The notes under the pieces: model-generated
The model's input: the letters and a program-made list of their open reading frames with translations, nothing else
Told to the model about the DNA's origin: nothing
Database searches by the model: none
DNA from: DATAJX01 sp964601735
GTDB taxonomy: Bacteria > Pseudomonadota > Alphaproteobacteria > UBA2136 > UBA6156
Reading direction: 5' to 3'
Length of the DNA: 56,800 nucleotides
NCBI GenBank assembly: GCA_964601735.1
Contig: CAZROO010000008.1
Coordinates: 1 to 56,800 of the forward strand
Made by a program: the position numbers and the translations under genes
Shown here: piece after piece, positions 24,899 to 32,792 of the stretch
Position numbering within the stretch: position 1 is the stretch's first letter
Layout: every line of letters begins with the position of its first letter

Positions 24899-24923
24899 GG
24901 CCCCGGATAATCCGGGGCCGTTT
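24899..24923 (+). terminator. rho-independent terminator
   Basis: GGCCCCGGA pairs with TCCGGGGCC around TAA, followed by GTTTTGG. Confidence 0.88.
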
Positions 24924-24993
24924 TGGTTGTGTGTGGCCTTTGATAAGGCTATACAGGAGTATCTTCTTTTCTCCCTTTTAGGAGTAAACCCTC

Positions 24994-25650
24994 ATGAGCA
25001 ACTCCCTGACCGCGACCGTGGCCATGCAGCTTGTGGTGCAACTTATTGACCCTGCGACCGGTAAACCAGCCAAGGTTTTTGGCACGGAGGCCGAAAACGA
25101 ATTGCGAAGCATCCAGAGCGTGCTGCAGGGGCTGTGCGAACAGCCGCCGCAGGAGCAACAGTTTGAGGTACGCGACCCGGCCTGCTTCGATGGTTCGGCA
25201 TGCTTCGATGACGCGGAGATGGACTATCTGTCTCCTGAGACAAGCAAAAGCATGGTCCGGATGGTCATGCGCCCTTACCGGCGGGCCGTAAACGACCCGC
25301 AGCGCAAGCTTGACCCGGAACTCGAGGAAATTCGTGCCGGCCTCTGCCGGGCCAGCAAGCGCCTGCTCAGGTTTTTGCGCGAGACGCCCTTCGACCAATG
25401 GCGGTTGGAAATCCCTCGTCCAAAGACGGTTCTCCTGCCGCTCCAGACCAGTGATGCCTTATTGAAGAACGACATCTTCATGCGGCGGGCATGCAAGAAG
25501 GGGTTTGTGCCGGCCCGATTGGCGCTGACGAGCATGCCTGCGGTAGATGAGCCGTTGATGGAGACTCCCAACCGGCTGCTGCGCCGGAACCACCCGGCCG
25601 AGGACCTCACCGCCAAGGTGTTGAGCCTGGACGAGTTCCGCAAGAAATGA
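24994..25650 (+). CDS. hypothetical protein (218 aa)
   Basis: This 218-residue soluble protein is of unknown family. The N-terminal start is similar to the preceding gene. The middle is basic (MRPYRRAVNDPQRKLDPE, LCRASKRLLRFLRETPF), and the C-terminus ends in charged residues. TTTAGGAG lies 10 nt before ATG 24994. It is followed by a strong terminator. I can say nothing about its activity. Confidence 0.65.
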   Translation: MSNSLTATVAMQLVVQLIDPATGKPAKVFGTEAENELRSIQSVLQGLCEQPPQEQQFEVRDPACFDGSACFDDAEMDYLSPETSKSMVRMVMRPYRRAVNDPQRKLDPELEEIRAGLCRASKRLLRFLRETPFDQWRLEIPRPKTVLLPLQTSDALLKNDIFMRRACKKGFVPARLALTSMPAVDEPLMETPNRLLRRNHPAEDLTAKVLSLDEFRKK

Positions 25651-25654
25651 CGAA

Positions 25655-25680
25655 GGCCCGGAGAGAAATCTCCGGGCCAT
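25655..25680. terminator. terminator between convergent genes
   Basis: GGCCCGGAGA pairs perfectly with TCTCCGGGCC around GAAA. It lies between the 24994 gene and the small minus-strand gene at 25685 and can serve both. Confidence 0.85.
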
Positions 25681-25684
25681 TCGG

Positions 25685-25786
25685 TTATTTGAGGTGTTCG
25701 CCTGGCGTATGGCGAAATTTTTTGGCGACGGCGCTTTTAAGTTTTTTGCTTCCGGCTTTTTTGGACTTCTTCGATTTTTTGGCCAA
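25685..25786 (-). CDS. 33-residue lysine-rich protein
   Basis: This is a very short gene with an ideal start: AAGGAGGT, complementary to the 16S tail, lies 5 nt before a TTG codon. The peptide is AKKSKKSKKAGSKKLKSAVA followed by KKFRHTPGEHLK. Its extreme basicity suggests binding to nucleic acid or ribosomes, as for other tiny Lys-rich bacterial proteins, but no family is recognised. It shares a bidirectional terminator with the gene at 24994. Confidence 0.6.
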   Translation of the reverse strand: MAKKSKKSKKAGSKKLKSAVAKKFRHTPGEHLK

Positions 25787-25817
25787 ATCTGACCTCCTTC
25801 ACAGGGAAAGCGGGAAA

Positions 25818-25919
25818 ATGAGTAAGGACCTTATAGAACACACAGGCCGTGCCCACAACCACCGGGGTGAATATTCGGGCAGTTCCTTAAATGAGGCAGG
25901 GACGGACCTTAATGCTTGA
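25818..25919 (+). CDS. possible 33-residue protein
   Basis: This ATG frame, divergent from the Lys-rich gene, encodes a polar peptide (MSKDLIEHTGRAHNHRGEYS, then GSSLNEAGTDLNA). The ribosome site is weak (GGGA). Its 3' end runs into the duplicated tail of the VirB11-like gene. It may be chance. Confidence 0.3.
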   Translation: MSKDLIEHTGRAHNHRGEYSGSSLNEAGTDLNA

Positions 25920-25944
25920 TGGGTTTGAATTCCGCATGGACGTT
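25907..25944 (-). repeat. second copy of the VirB11-like gene's last codons
   Basis: The 38 bp match 25993-26030. Read on the minus strand they encode the same NVHAEFKPIKH plus stop. All differences inside the coding part are synonymous. Confidence 0.85.
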
Positions 25945-25994
25945 ACGCCGAAGGCGTACCTGTAAGGGGAGAACAGCCACGCGACCGCAAGCCT

Positions 25995-26915
25995 TTAATG
26001 TTTGATCGGTTTGAATTCCGCGTGGACGTTCTGACCCACCCGATTCAACTGTGCCACCCCGTAGACGTCGCCTTCGAGCTGGCGCTTGAGGATGTTGAGC
26101 GCGGCCTCGGACGTATCGCCATTGAGCATGACGCGGTTGATGACCGCATCGACCGCCGCCGAAGGGCTGTTGGCGTGGACGGTGGTCATGCTGCCGGCGT
26201 GGCCGGTGTTGATGGCCGAGCAGAAGGTGAAGGCGTTCTCTTTGCGGATTTCCCCCATGATGATGCGGTCGGGGCGCAGGCGCAGGGTGGCGTTAAGCAG
26301 GTCGTTGATGCTGTTGCCCTTGCTGTTGGAGAACAGGAAGTGGCAGGTATTGTCTTGCGGGATTTTCAGTTCCGGCACGTCTTCGAGCACCACCAGGCGG
26401 TCGGTGAGCTGGATGTGCTTGAGGCAGGCGTTCATGAAGCTGGTTTTACCGGTACCGGTACCGCCTGAGATGATGATGGTTTTGCGGCCCTGGATGCTGT
26501 CGATCAGCGCCTGGCGCTCGGCGGGTTCCATGACGTAGTTGTCGAGGTTGAATTCATGCTCTTGCGCCAGGCGCACGCACAGCGTGAACTTACGGGCGTT
26601 CTGCTGCCCGGCCACGAACTGCGCGCGGTGACCGCCGGGGAGCTTCACGCTCAGGATCGGGTTGGACATGACGTAAGTCTGGCCGGTGCGCTCAGCCAGC
26701 AGGTTGAGGATGGCGAGCGCGGCATCGAGTTGCATGTCCGGCGCCTCGTAGAACTCCCACGTGCCATTATAGGCCTCAAAACCCACCTGGCCGGGCTTAT
26801 TGACCACCAGTTCCTTGCGGCCCTTGAGGTTTTCCGGCGTAAGCCAGCGCAGCAGCGGCTCCGCCATTTTTTTCTCGGCGGGGCTTAAGATCAGTTCGGC
26901 GCGTTCGGTAGCCAT
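25995..26915 (-). CDS. VirB11/TrbB-family secretion ATPase
   Basis: This 306-residue hexameric ATPase of the type IV secretion/pilus family has an N-terminal domain to about residue 140, Walker A GGTGTGKT (151-158), Asp and His boxes (VLEDVPELKI; RPDRIIMGEIR; HAGSMTTVHANSP) all intact. VirB11 proteins switch between substrate transport and pilus assembly. No other virB gene is in the window; the pilus operon at 35-43 kb has its own GspE-type ATPase. Whether this protein works with that system is open. AGAGAAG precedes the ATG. Confidence 0.9.
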   Translation of the reverse strand: MATERAELILSPAEKKMAEPLLRWLTPENLKGRKELVVNKPGQVGFEAYNGTWEFYEAPDMQLDAALAILNLLAERTGQTYVMSNPILSVKLPGGHRAQFVAGQQNARKFTLCVRLAQEHEFNLDNYVMEPAERQALIDSIQGRKTIIISGGTGTGKTSFMNACLKHIQLTDRLVVLEDVPELKIPQDNTCHFLFSNSKGNSINDLLNATLRLRPDRIIMGEIRKENAFTFCSAINTGHAGSMTTVHANSPSAAVDAVINRVMLNGDTSEAALNILKRQLEGDVYGVAQLNRVGQNVHAEFKPIKH

Positions 26916-26991
26916 CTTCTCTAGGTGTTAGGTTTGAGGTTCTTGTTGTTTGACAGGCATGTTACTTAATGAAGGCAAGGAGAAAAACACC

Positions 26992-27252
26992 ATGAGCGCG
27001 AAAGTGGAGATTTATACCAAGGACTACTGTCCTTATTGCACCAAGGCCAAGATGCTGCTGGAGCAGTTGAGGGTGGCATTCACCGAAATCGACATTTCCC
27101 GCAACCCGCAAAAACAGGTTGAGATGCTGGAACGCAGGCCCGGCGCCCGCACCGTGCCGCAGATTTTCATCAACGATGCAGGCATTGGCGGCTGCGACGA
27201 CCTGTATGCGTTGCATAGCCAGAATAAATTGAAGCCCCTGTTGGAACTATAA
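26992..27252 (+). CDS. grxC: glutaredoxin 3
   Basis: This 86-residue dithiol glutaredoxin has the active site CPYC near residue 12, the cis-Pro loop RTVPQIFIN and GGCDDLYAL binding glutathione. It reduces disulphides with glutathione in the cytoplasm. ATG 26992 (MSAKVEIYTKDYCPYC) follows AAGGAGAAA; an in-frame TTG upstream is not used. A strong terminator follows. Confidence 0.96.
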   Translation: MSAKVEIYTKDYCPYCTKAKMLLEQLRVAFTEIDISRNPQKQVEMLERRPGARTVPQIFINDAGIGGCDDLYALHSQNKLKPLLEL

Positions 27253-27254
27253 CC

Positions 27255-27292
27255 GGCGCCCCGGCGAAGGCCGGGGCGCCGTTCCTTTTTTA
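27255..27292 (+). terminator. strong rho-independent terminator of grxC
   Basis: GGCGCCCCGGC pairs with GCCGGGGCGCC around a 4-nt loop, followed by GTTCCTTTTTT. Confidence 0.92.
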
Positions 27293-27312
27293 AATAAAGA
27301 ATTCCAGGGCTG

Positions 27313-28032
27313 TCATTTCTTATCGGCTTCGGCGGGTACCAGGCTCATTAAATAGCGGGTGCCCTTGGCCGCCGCCTCCCACCGCGCCGGGCGCAGATGG
27401 AACCGCAGCCAGCGGATTTTGCGCGGCGCCAGCCCCTGCCCGTGCGCCAGCGTCATAAGCTGGTGCGGGGTGAACAGGCTGCGCCAGCCGCGTTTTTCGG
27501 CCGGGACACGGCCATAGATGTAGCTGCTGAGCAGTACATGAATGAGCCACGCCCACGGCGTGCGGGTGATGGCCGAGACCAGCAGCAGGCCGTCCGGCTT
27601 GAGCAGCTGGCGGCAAATCCACAGCAATTTTTTGGGGTCGGAGTGCTCTTCCAGCACGTCCAGCGCCAGCACGACATCGTATTTTTGCGGGGTGTTGATA
27701 AGGTCTTCGGCCTTGGTTTGCAGGAAAGTGATGGGCGTGCCGAAGGCATCGGCGGCGGCTTTGGCGTGGGCCAGTGCGTCGGCGTTGGGGTCGATGGCCG
27801 TGACGTCGGCCCCGGCCAGGGCCACGAACTGCGACATCGGCGACACGCCGCAGCCGATATCGAGCACGGTTTTGCCGTAGAGGGGCGCAGGGTCGTCCGG
27901 CCGGGCGGCGTAAAAACGGGTGACGGCATCGAGGATTTGCAGCTGGCAGACCTGCACGTATTGGCCGTAAAGCGCGGAAACCGGCGGCGGGTTGCGCAGG
28001 GCATTGATAAGACTGACCAATCGGTGTGGCAT
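27313..28032 (-). CDS. UbiG-like class I SAM methyltransferase
   Basis: This 239-residue protein has SAM motif I VLDIGCGVSPMSQFVA, the acidic motif VTAIDPNADALA, and VVLALDVLEEHSDPKKLL, where UbiG has the characteristic DVLEH. UbiG performs both O-methylations of ubiquinone synthesis. The N-terminus is unusual and lacks the common first UbiG helix, so a related methyltransferase remains possible. The ATG at 28032 has no clear ribosome site. Confidence 0.75.
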   Translation of the reverse strand: MPHRLVSLINALRNPPPVSALYGQYVQVCQLQILDAVTRFYAARPDDPAPLYGKTVLDIGCGVSPMSQFVALAGADVTAIDPNADALAHAKAAADAFGTPITFLQTKAEDLINTPQKYDVVLALDVLEEHSDPKKLLWICRQLLKPDGLLLVSAITRTPWAWLIHVLLSSYIYGRVPAEKRGWRSLFTPHQLMTLAHGQGLAPRKIRWLRFHLRPARWEAAAKGTRYLMSLVPAEADKK

Positions 28033-28190
28033 GGAGGCTCGCAGCGTAAGCCCAAGCCTTATAAATAGGCAAGACCTACCCTAAAAAGCGCTTGCATTGG
28101 GGCGTGGATTCTGGCAAGAGAGCCAAACCTTTGGCCGCATAGGGCGCCAATTGGTAAGCCGTAGGGCAGGATTTAGAAAGGTTGATGTTC

Positions 28191-28397
28191 GTGAGTATGG
28201 TTCGCGTGGATGTCCGCGATAACGATGTGGAACAGGCGCTGCGTCGCCTGAAAAAGCTGATGAACCGCGAAGGGCTGTTCCGCGAGCTGCGTCAACGCCG
28301 GCATCACGAAAAGCCGTTTGAAAAGCGCGCGCGCCAGAAGCGCGAGGGCATCAGCCGCAGCCGCAAGGCCGCCCGCAAGCGCGAAAGCGAACTCTAG
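28191..28397 (+). CDS. rpsU: 30S ribosomal protein bS21
   Basis: About 68 residues. The core VRDNDVEQALRRLKKLMNRE, then RRHHEKPFEKRARQKREG and a basic tail are diagnostic for bS21, which sits near the mRNA exit and the anti-Shine-Dalgarno helix. Three starts are possible: ATG 28185, GTG 28191 and ATG 28197. AAAGG at about 28177 fits GTG 28191 best. A terminator follows. Confidence 0.94.
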   Translation: MSMVRVDVRDNDVEQALRRLKKLMNREGLFRELRQRRHHEKPFEKRARQKREGISRSRKAARKRESEL

Positions 28398-28420
28398 GGA
28401 ACAGGCGACAGGCTTCGGGA

Positions 28421-28450
28421 AACAGGGCACAGGCCCTGTTTTTCTTTATT
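28421..28450 (+). terminator. rho-independent terminator of rpsU
   Basis: AACAGGGC pairs with GCCCTGTT around ACAG, followed by TTTCTTTATTTTT. Confidence 0.9.
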
Positions 28451-28493
28451 TTTGCCCTTCTCACTGCCACCTGTAGCCTGTAACCTGTCCCCT

Positions 28494-29303
28494 ATGAAAC
28501 TTGTTTCCCCCCTCACCGGCGCCGCCAGCGGCTTCCCCGAATATACCCCCGCCCAGCAGCGGGCGTTTGACTGGGCCACAACCACCATTAAGGGCGTTTA
28601 TGAGAGCTTCGGCTTCACCCCGCTGGAAACGGCCGCGGTGGAGAAGCTTTCTACTTTGGAGAGCAAGGGGATTTCGGCAAAAGAAGTTTATGGCATTCGC
28701 CGCCTGAACGTGGCCGAGGGCGAGGACGGCGGCAAGGACCTGGCCCTGCGCTTTGACCTGACCGTGCCCACCGCCCGTTATGTGGTGGATAATGTGGGNN
28801 NNNNNNNNNNNNNNNNNNNNNNNNNNNNNNNNNNNNNNNNNNNNNNNNNNNNNNNNNNNNNNNNNNNNNNNNNNNNNNNNNNNNNNNNNNNNNNNNNNAG
28901 CATCATGAGCGGCGGGCGCTATGAGGATTTGGCCGCGAGTTTGGGCAAGAAGAAAATGCCGGGCGTGGGGATTTCAATTGGTATCTCGCGCCTGATGACC
29001 TATTTGCTGGGGCTGCCTGACTATCAAATGGCGGCGACGCCCGCCGATGTGCTGGTGGCGGTGGCCGATGAAGCCGCCCTGCCCCAAATGGCCGCCGTGG
29101 CGCAAAAACTGCGCGCGGTTGGCGTGAAGGTGGAACTGGCTTTTCCCGGCAAGGGCTTGGGCCAGCAGTTGCAGACCGCCGAGAAGCGCGGGCTCAAGTG
29201 GGCCGTCACCGGCATTGAAGGCAACAGCGTGAAGCTGCGCGAATTTGCCAGCCGGAAGGAACAAATCTTGTCGCTGGCGGATGTGGCCACAGCCATAAAA
29301 TAG
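28494..29303 (+). CDS. hisS: histidyl-tRNA synthetase, interrupted by assembly gap
   Basis: The N-terminal ~101 residues (FDWATTTIKGVYESFGF; the class II motif 2 region LALRFDLTVPTARYV) and the C-terminal ~135 (SGGRYEDLAA; MPGVGISIGISRLM; anticodon-binding domain with DVLVAVADEAA) are in one frame across 100 N. A normal HisRS has about 420 residues, so several hundred bases are probably missing and the frame match is accidental to the N count. ATG 28494 begins MKLVSPLTG. It charges tRNA-His. Confidence 0.93.
   Translation: MKLVSPLTGAASGFPEYTPAQQRAFDWATTTIKGVYESFGFTPLETAAVEKLSTLESKGISAKEVYGIRRLNVAEGEDGGKDLALRFDLTVPTARYVVDNVXXXXXXXXXXXXXXXXXXXXXXXXXXXXXXXXXXSIMSGGRYEDLAASLGKKKMPGVGISIGISRLMTYLLGLPDYQMAATPADVLVAVADEAALPQMAAVAQKLRAVGVKVELAFPGKGLGQQLQTAEKRGLKWAVTGIEGNSVKLREFASRKEQILSLADVATAIK
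28799..28898. other. assembly gap (100 N) inside hisS
   Basis: Exactly 100 N is the usual placeholder for a gap of unknown size. The HisRS length suggests that more than 100 bp is missing. Confidence 0.98.
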
Positions 29304-29309
29304 AACGGC

Positions 29310-29335
29310 GCCCCGGCGCAGGCCGGGGCCTTGTT
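29310..29335 (+). terminator. probable terminator of hisS
   Basis: GCCCCGGC pairs with GCCGGGGC and is followed by CTTGTTTAAGG. The T run is weak. Confidence 0.6.
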
Positions 29336-29430
29336 TAAGGTTATTTGCCGCACGAACTAGGCCCCGTTCTTCAACGGGGCGCCAGAAACAATACCCCCTA
29401 GGCGAGTGGGCCATGCCTATCGCTGTTGGG

Positions 29431-29457
29431 CGTGGATGCCAGCCTTCGCTGGCATGA
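29431..29457 (+). repeat. TTCG hairpin repeat variant
   Basis: GATGCCAGCCTTCGCTGGCA is a perfect stem with the same outer frame as the hairpins at 6781, 11532, 11810 and 55605. It sits in the leader of prfA, about 50 bp before the start. Confidence 0.6.
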
Positions 29458-29505
29458 AGCCCTTGGGAGGGGTGACAGCGGGCCTGAAATCGGGTAGTTC
29501 AGGCC

Positions 29506-30585
29506 ATGGATTTACGCGAACAACTGGCCAAATTCGCCGCCCGGCACGCGGCCATTCAACAGGAATTGATGAGCCCCGAAATAGGAAATAATCCTACTAA
29601 ACTCGTGGCGCTGAACCGCGAGTCGGCAGAGCTTCAGCCGCTGGTGGATGCCTACAACGACTACGACAAGCTGCTGCGCCAGCGTGATGACGCCGAAGCC
29701 ATGCTTTCTGACCCGGACATGAAAGCCATGGCGCAGGAGGAGTACGACGACGCCCTCGCCCGGATTCCACAGATGGAAGCCGATTTGAAGGTGCTGCTAC
29801 TGCCCAAGGACAAGGACGATTCGCGCAACATCATTCTCGAAGTCCGCGCCGGAACGGGAGGAGAGGAAGCAGCACTGTTCGCCGCCGAGATTTTCAGGAT
29901 GTACCAGAACTACGCCGTCACGCAGGGCTGGAAGGTGGAATTGCAAGACGCAGCCCATGCCGAAAAGGGCGGGCTGCGTGAAGGCATCGCCCGCGTGATC
30001 GGCAACAATGTGTATGGCAAGCTCAAGTTCGAGAGCGGCGTGCACCGTGTACAGCGTGTGCCTCTGACCGAAACCCAGGGCCGCGTGCACACCAGTGCCG
30101 TAACCGTGGCGGTGCTGCCCGAGGCCGAGGACGTGGACATCAGGATTGAGGAAAAAGACCTGCGCATCGACGTGTTCCGCAGTTCCGGGCCCGGCGGTCA
30201 GAGCGTCAACACCACCGACAGCGCGGTGCGGATTACGCACATCCCCACCGGCGTGGTGGTGAGCTGCCAGGACGAAAAGAGCCAAATCAAGAACAAGGCC
30301 AAAGCGCTGAAGATTCTGCAAAGCCGCCTGTACGCCGCCGAAAAGGAACGCCAGGACCGCGAACGTGCCAGCGCCCGCAAGAGCATGGTGGGCAGCGGCG
30401 ACCGCTCGGAGAAAATCCGCACTTATAACTTTCCCCAGAACCGGGTGACCGACCACCGCATCGAGTTCACCGTGCACAACCTGCCGGACGTGATGGCAGG
30501 CGGCAAGAACCTGAATGAAATCATCGCCAACCTGCAACGCGCCGACGAAGCCGACCGGTTGGCGAGCCTGGCTGAAGAATCGTAA
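29506..30585 (+). CDS. prfA: peptide chain release factor 1
   Basis: This 359-residue factor reads UAA and UAG. The peptidyl-tRNA hydrolysis motif is GPGGQSVN, with the following TDSAVRITHIPTG. The stop-codon recognition tripeptide, normally P-A-T or P-V-T, reads P-L-T here (RVPLTETQGR). Domain 1 and the C-terminal helices are of normal length. The prmC start overlaps its stop (TAATG), so the two are translationally coupled. Confidence 0.97.
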   Translation: MDLREQLAKFAARHAAIQQELMSPEIGNNPTKLVALNRESAELQPLVDAYNDYDKLLRQRDDAEAMLSDPDMKAMAQEEYDDALARIPQMEADLKVLLLPKDKDDSRNIILEVRAGTGGEEAALFAAEIFRMYQNYAVTQGWKVELQDAAHAEKGGLREGIARVIGNNVYGKLKFESGVHRVQRVPLTETQGRVHTSAVTVAVLPEAEDVDIRIEEKDLRIDVFRSSGPGGQSVNTTDSAVRITHIPTGVVVSCQDEKSQIKNKAKALKILQSRLYAAEKERQDRERASARKSMVGSGDRSEKIRTYNFPQNRVTDHRIEFTVHNLPDVMAGGKNLNEIIANLQRADEADRLASLAEES

Positions 30586-31445
30586 TGGAAACAGTCGGCG
30601 CTGCCTGGCGGCGCCTGCAAGCAGCGCTGGAGGATGGAGGCATCGACCCCGCCCCGCGCGAGGGCCAGCGCATGGTGCAGTATGTGCTGGACTTGGATAA
30701 CACATCGCTGCTGGCGCAGGAATGGCGTGAAATAACCGCTAATGATTCAGTTGTTTTAGAGATTATCTTAAAGCGGCGTCTCCAGCGTGAACCCCTCGCC
30801 TATATTCTGGAGCTGGCCGATTTTTACGGGCGGGAATGGCGCGTGGCGCCGGGGGTACTGATTCCCCGCCCGGATACGGAAGTGCTGGTGGAAACGGTTA
30901 TCGGTTATCGGCCATCGGTTATCGGTGAGCAGGTTGTCGCTGTAGAAGTGGGCCTTGGCAGTGGGGCGGTTTTAGGGTCTGTTTTACTGGCAAAATCCGA
31001 ATGGCGGGGGGTAGGGATTGAGATTTCTCCCGATGCGCTGGCGATTGCCGAAGAGAACCTGCGCAGGGCCGGTGTGCTGGAACGGTGCGAGTTGTTTGAG
31101 GGGGATTTGCTGACACCCCTTGCCCCCAACTTTACTAAGCGGGTGGATGTGATTTTTTCCAACCCGCCGTATATCGCCGAGGAGGAGTGGGCGGCGCTTG
31201 AGCCCGATGTGCGGAACCATGAACCCAAGCTCGCTTTGGCAGCGGGTGAAGATGGATTGGATGTTTACCGGCGTCTCATTCCGCAGGCATTGGAGAGACT
31301 CAAGCCCGGTGGGATGCTGGCGGTGGAGATGGGCTTTACGCAAGGCGAGGCCGTATGCGGGCTTTTTACGGCGGCGGGATTCAAGGATATTAAAATTATG
31401 CCTGACTTGGCCGGGCGCAACCGGGTGGTGGTTGGCGCCAAGTAG
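30585..31445 (+). CDS. prmC: release factor glutamine methyltransferase
   Basis: This 286-residue HemK/PrmC methylates the Gln of the release-factor GGQ motif. The N-terminal helical domain (1-85) is followed by PRPDTEVLVE and the catalytic FSNPPYIAEEEW. SAM motif I is atypical: VAVEVGLGSGAVLGS in place of the usual D-L-G-T-G-S-G. A tandem GGTTATCGG-rich insertion encodes VIGYRPSVIGEQ just before it. The gene is coupled to prfA by a TAATG overlap. Confidence 0.95.
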   Translation: METVGAAWRRLQAALEDGGIDPAPREGQRMVQYVLDLDNTSLLAQEWREITANDSVVLEIILKRRLQREPLAYILELADFYGREWRVAPGVLIPRPDTEVLVETVIGYRPSVIGEQVVAVEVGLGSGAVLGSVLLAKSEWRGVGIEISPDALAIAEENLRRAGVLERCELFEGDLLTPLAPNFTKRVDVIFSNPPYIAEEEWAALEPDVRNHEPKLALAAGEDGLDVYRRLIPQALERLKPGGMLAVEMGFTQGEAVCGLFTAAGFKDIKIMPDLAGRNRVVVGAK

Positions 31446-31548
31446 TTAAAACTTTTGGGCAGCTACGCTTGCACCGGTACGGCACGGTGGGTATGCTGAC
31501 GGCAGAGTCATTCTCTCCTTTTCCCCCTCCTTTTTACGGAGTTACCCT

Positions 31549-32109
31549 GTGAACATACACGACATGCCTCTGCGACCTGGCGAGCCGCCGCAGCGCCTGT
31601 TGGCCATACCCAACACACCCGGTTTCAAGGGCTCGCGCAAACAACAGCGCCAGACAAACCAAAGCCACGATGTGGCCAACAAGGCGCTACCCCTGGTGTT
31701 TGAGGCCATGTGGCGGCACGGTTATTCAACCAACCGCGCCTGCCACCATGTGGCTGCCAGGTTCCAGCTAAACCAGAAATACCTGAGAAGCCTGCTCCAG
31801 CGGTTTGAAACCGGCGAAGCCAGAACCTGGCGGCAGCGGCACAGCCCTTTTGCGCTGAACCCCCAGATAAGATGGTACAAATTGCAGTTACAGGCCAAGC
31901 CACCGGTATCACCCGGCTTGCAACAAAGTCTGGGCCATGAACTGGCACGCTTGCAGGCCACCGTGCCGGGGATTTCGGCCCATGCCGCCTGCCAGCAGGT
32001 GGCCAAGGCCTGGAACCTGAGTTTCACGACCGTGCACATCGCCTGGAAACGCCATCAGTTGGAGGCCCTGCAACCACCCACCAAACCCGGCCTGTTTGCG
32101 GGCTTGTAG
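31549..32109 (+). CDS. hypothetical basic protein with two HTH-like segments
   Basis: This 186-residue basic protein has a GTG start after ACGGAG. Two regions with the same flavour, a small helix pair followed by a recognition-like helix (STNRACHHVAARFQLNQKYL and SAHAACQQVAKAWNLSFTTV), look like repeated helix-turn-helix units and suggest nucleic-acid binding. There is no named family. It is a monocistronic unit with a terminator. Confidence 0.6.
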   Translation: MNIHDMPLRPGEPPQRLLAIPNTPGFKGSRKQQRQTNQSHDVANKALPLVFEAMWRHGYSTNRACHHVAARFQLNQKYLRSLLQRFETGEARTWRQRHSPFALNPQIRWYKLQLQAKPPVSPGLQQSLGHELARLQATVPGISAHAACQQVAKAWNLSFTTVHIAWKRHQLEALQPPTKPGLFAGL

Positions 32110-32113
32110 GCTG

Positions 32114-32148
32114 AAGACGTCATCCCTGCGTGGATGGCGTCTTTTTTA
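32114..32148 (+). terminator. rho-independent terminator
   Basis: AAGACGTCATCC pairs with GGATGGCGTCTT (one mismatch) and is followed by a T run. Confidence 0.88.
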
Positions 32149-32210
32149 TTCTGCATGGCGGTTTGGCAGCGGCCTAGGGTGGTGGCCGGTTAGCCTTTAC
32201 AATCGGGCCT

Positions 32211-32792
32211 ATGCGCCAGACCTGTTCCCTGACCCGTTTATTTGCCTGCCTGCTGGCCGCCGGTCCCTTGTGGGGCTGCGCCACCACGCCGCCACCCGCT
32301 ACGCCCCTGCCCTATCATTTTACCCTGGCGGACATTTCAGACGCGCGCCCCAGCGTCGAAAACGGCGGCACCGACCCGCTCTACGACGCATACCCCTACG
32401 ACGCGCAGGCCATTGCCCTGGGCTTTACGGGCAACCTGCCTTATTCGATATACGGCGCCCGCGAAGCCAGATTGCATTTGAAGGTGACCCACTACGAAGC
32501 CACCACCGACGGCAACGGCAGCTACGCCATGAGCATTGCCATGGAAGGCTATGCCGACGACGACAGTACCAATACCCGCCAGATGGCGAAGTTCGGCGCC
32601 ACCTGCAGCGAAGTGCAGCGCGAGGGCTTTGCGCTTGATGCAATCGCGACCGAGTCCTGGCAGGAAAAGTCGGCCCGGCCATTGACGCCCCAGGGGCGCG
32701 ACAAAAGAATGTGGCAGGCCGTGCTGAAAGGTTGCACGCAGGAATTGGCGCACCAGTTTAGCGCCGCGTTGATGGCGAAAGGAAATAATTAG
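32211..32792 (+). CDS. lipoprotein of unknown function
   Basis: This 193-residue precursor has a signal peptide with the lipobox LWGC (Cys23 lipidated), then a Pro/Thr-rich linker and a periplasmic domain. Two Cys (TCSEVQ, KGCTQE) may form a disulphide. Family not recognised. The stop is 41 bp before the start of the next lipoprotein, so they are likely co-transcribed and may form one envelope complex. Confidence 0.75.
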   Translation: MRQTCSLTRLFACLLAAGPLWGCATTPPPATPLPYHFTLADISDARPSVENGGTDPLYDAYPYDAQAIALGFTGNLPYSIYGAREARLHLKVTHYEATTDGNGSYAMSIAMEGYADDDSTNTRQMAKFGATCSEVQREGFALDAIATESWQEKSARPLTPQGRDKRMWQAVLKGCTQELAHQFSAALMAKGNN

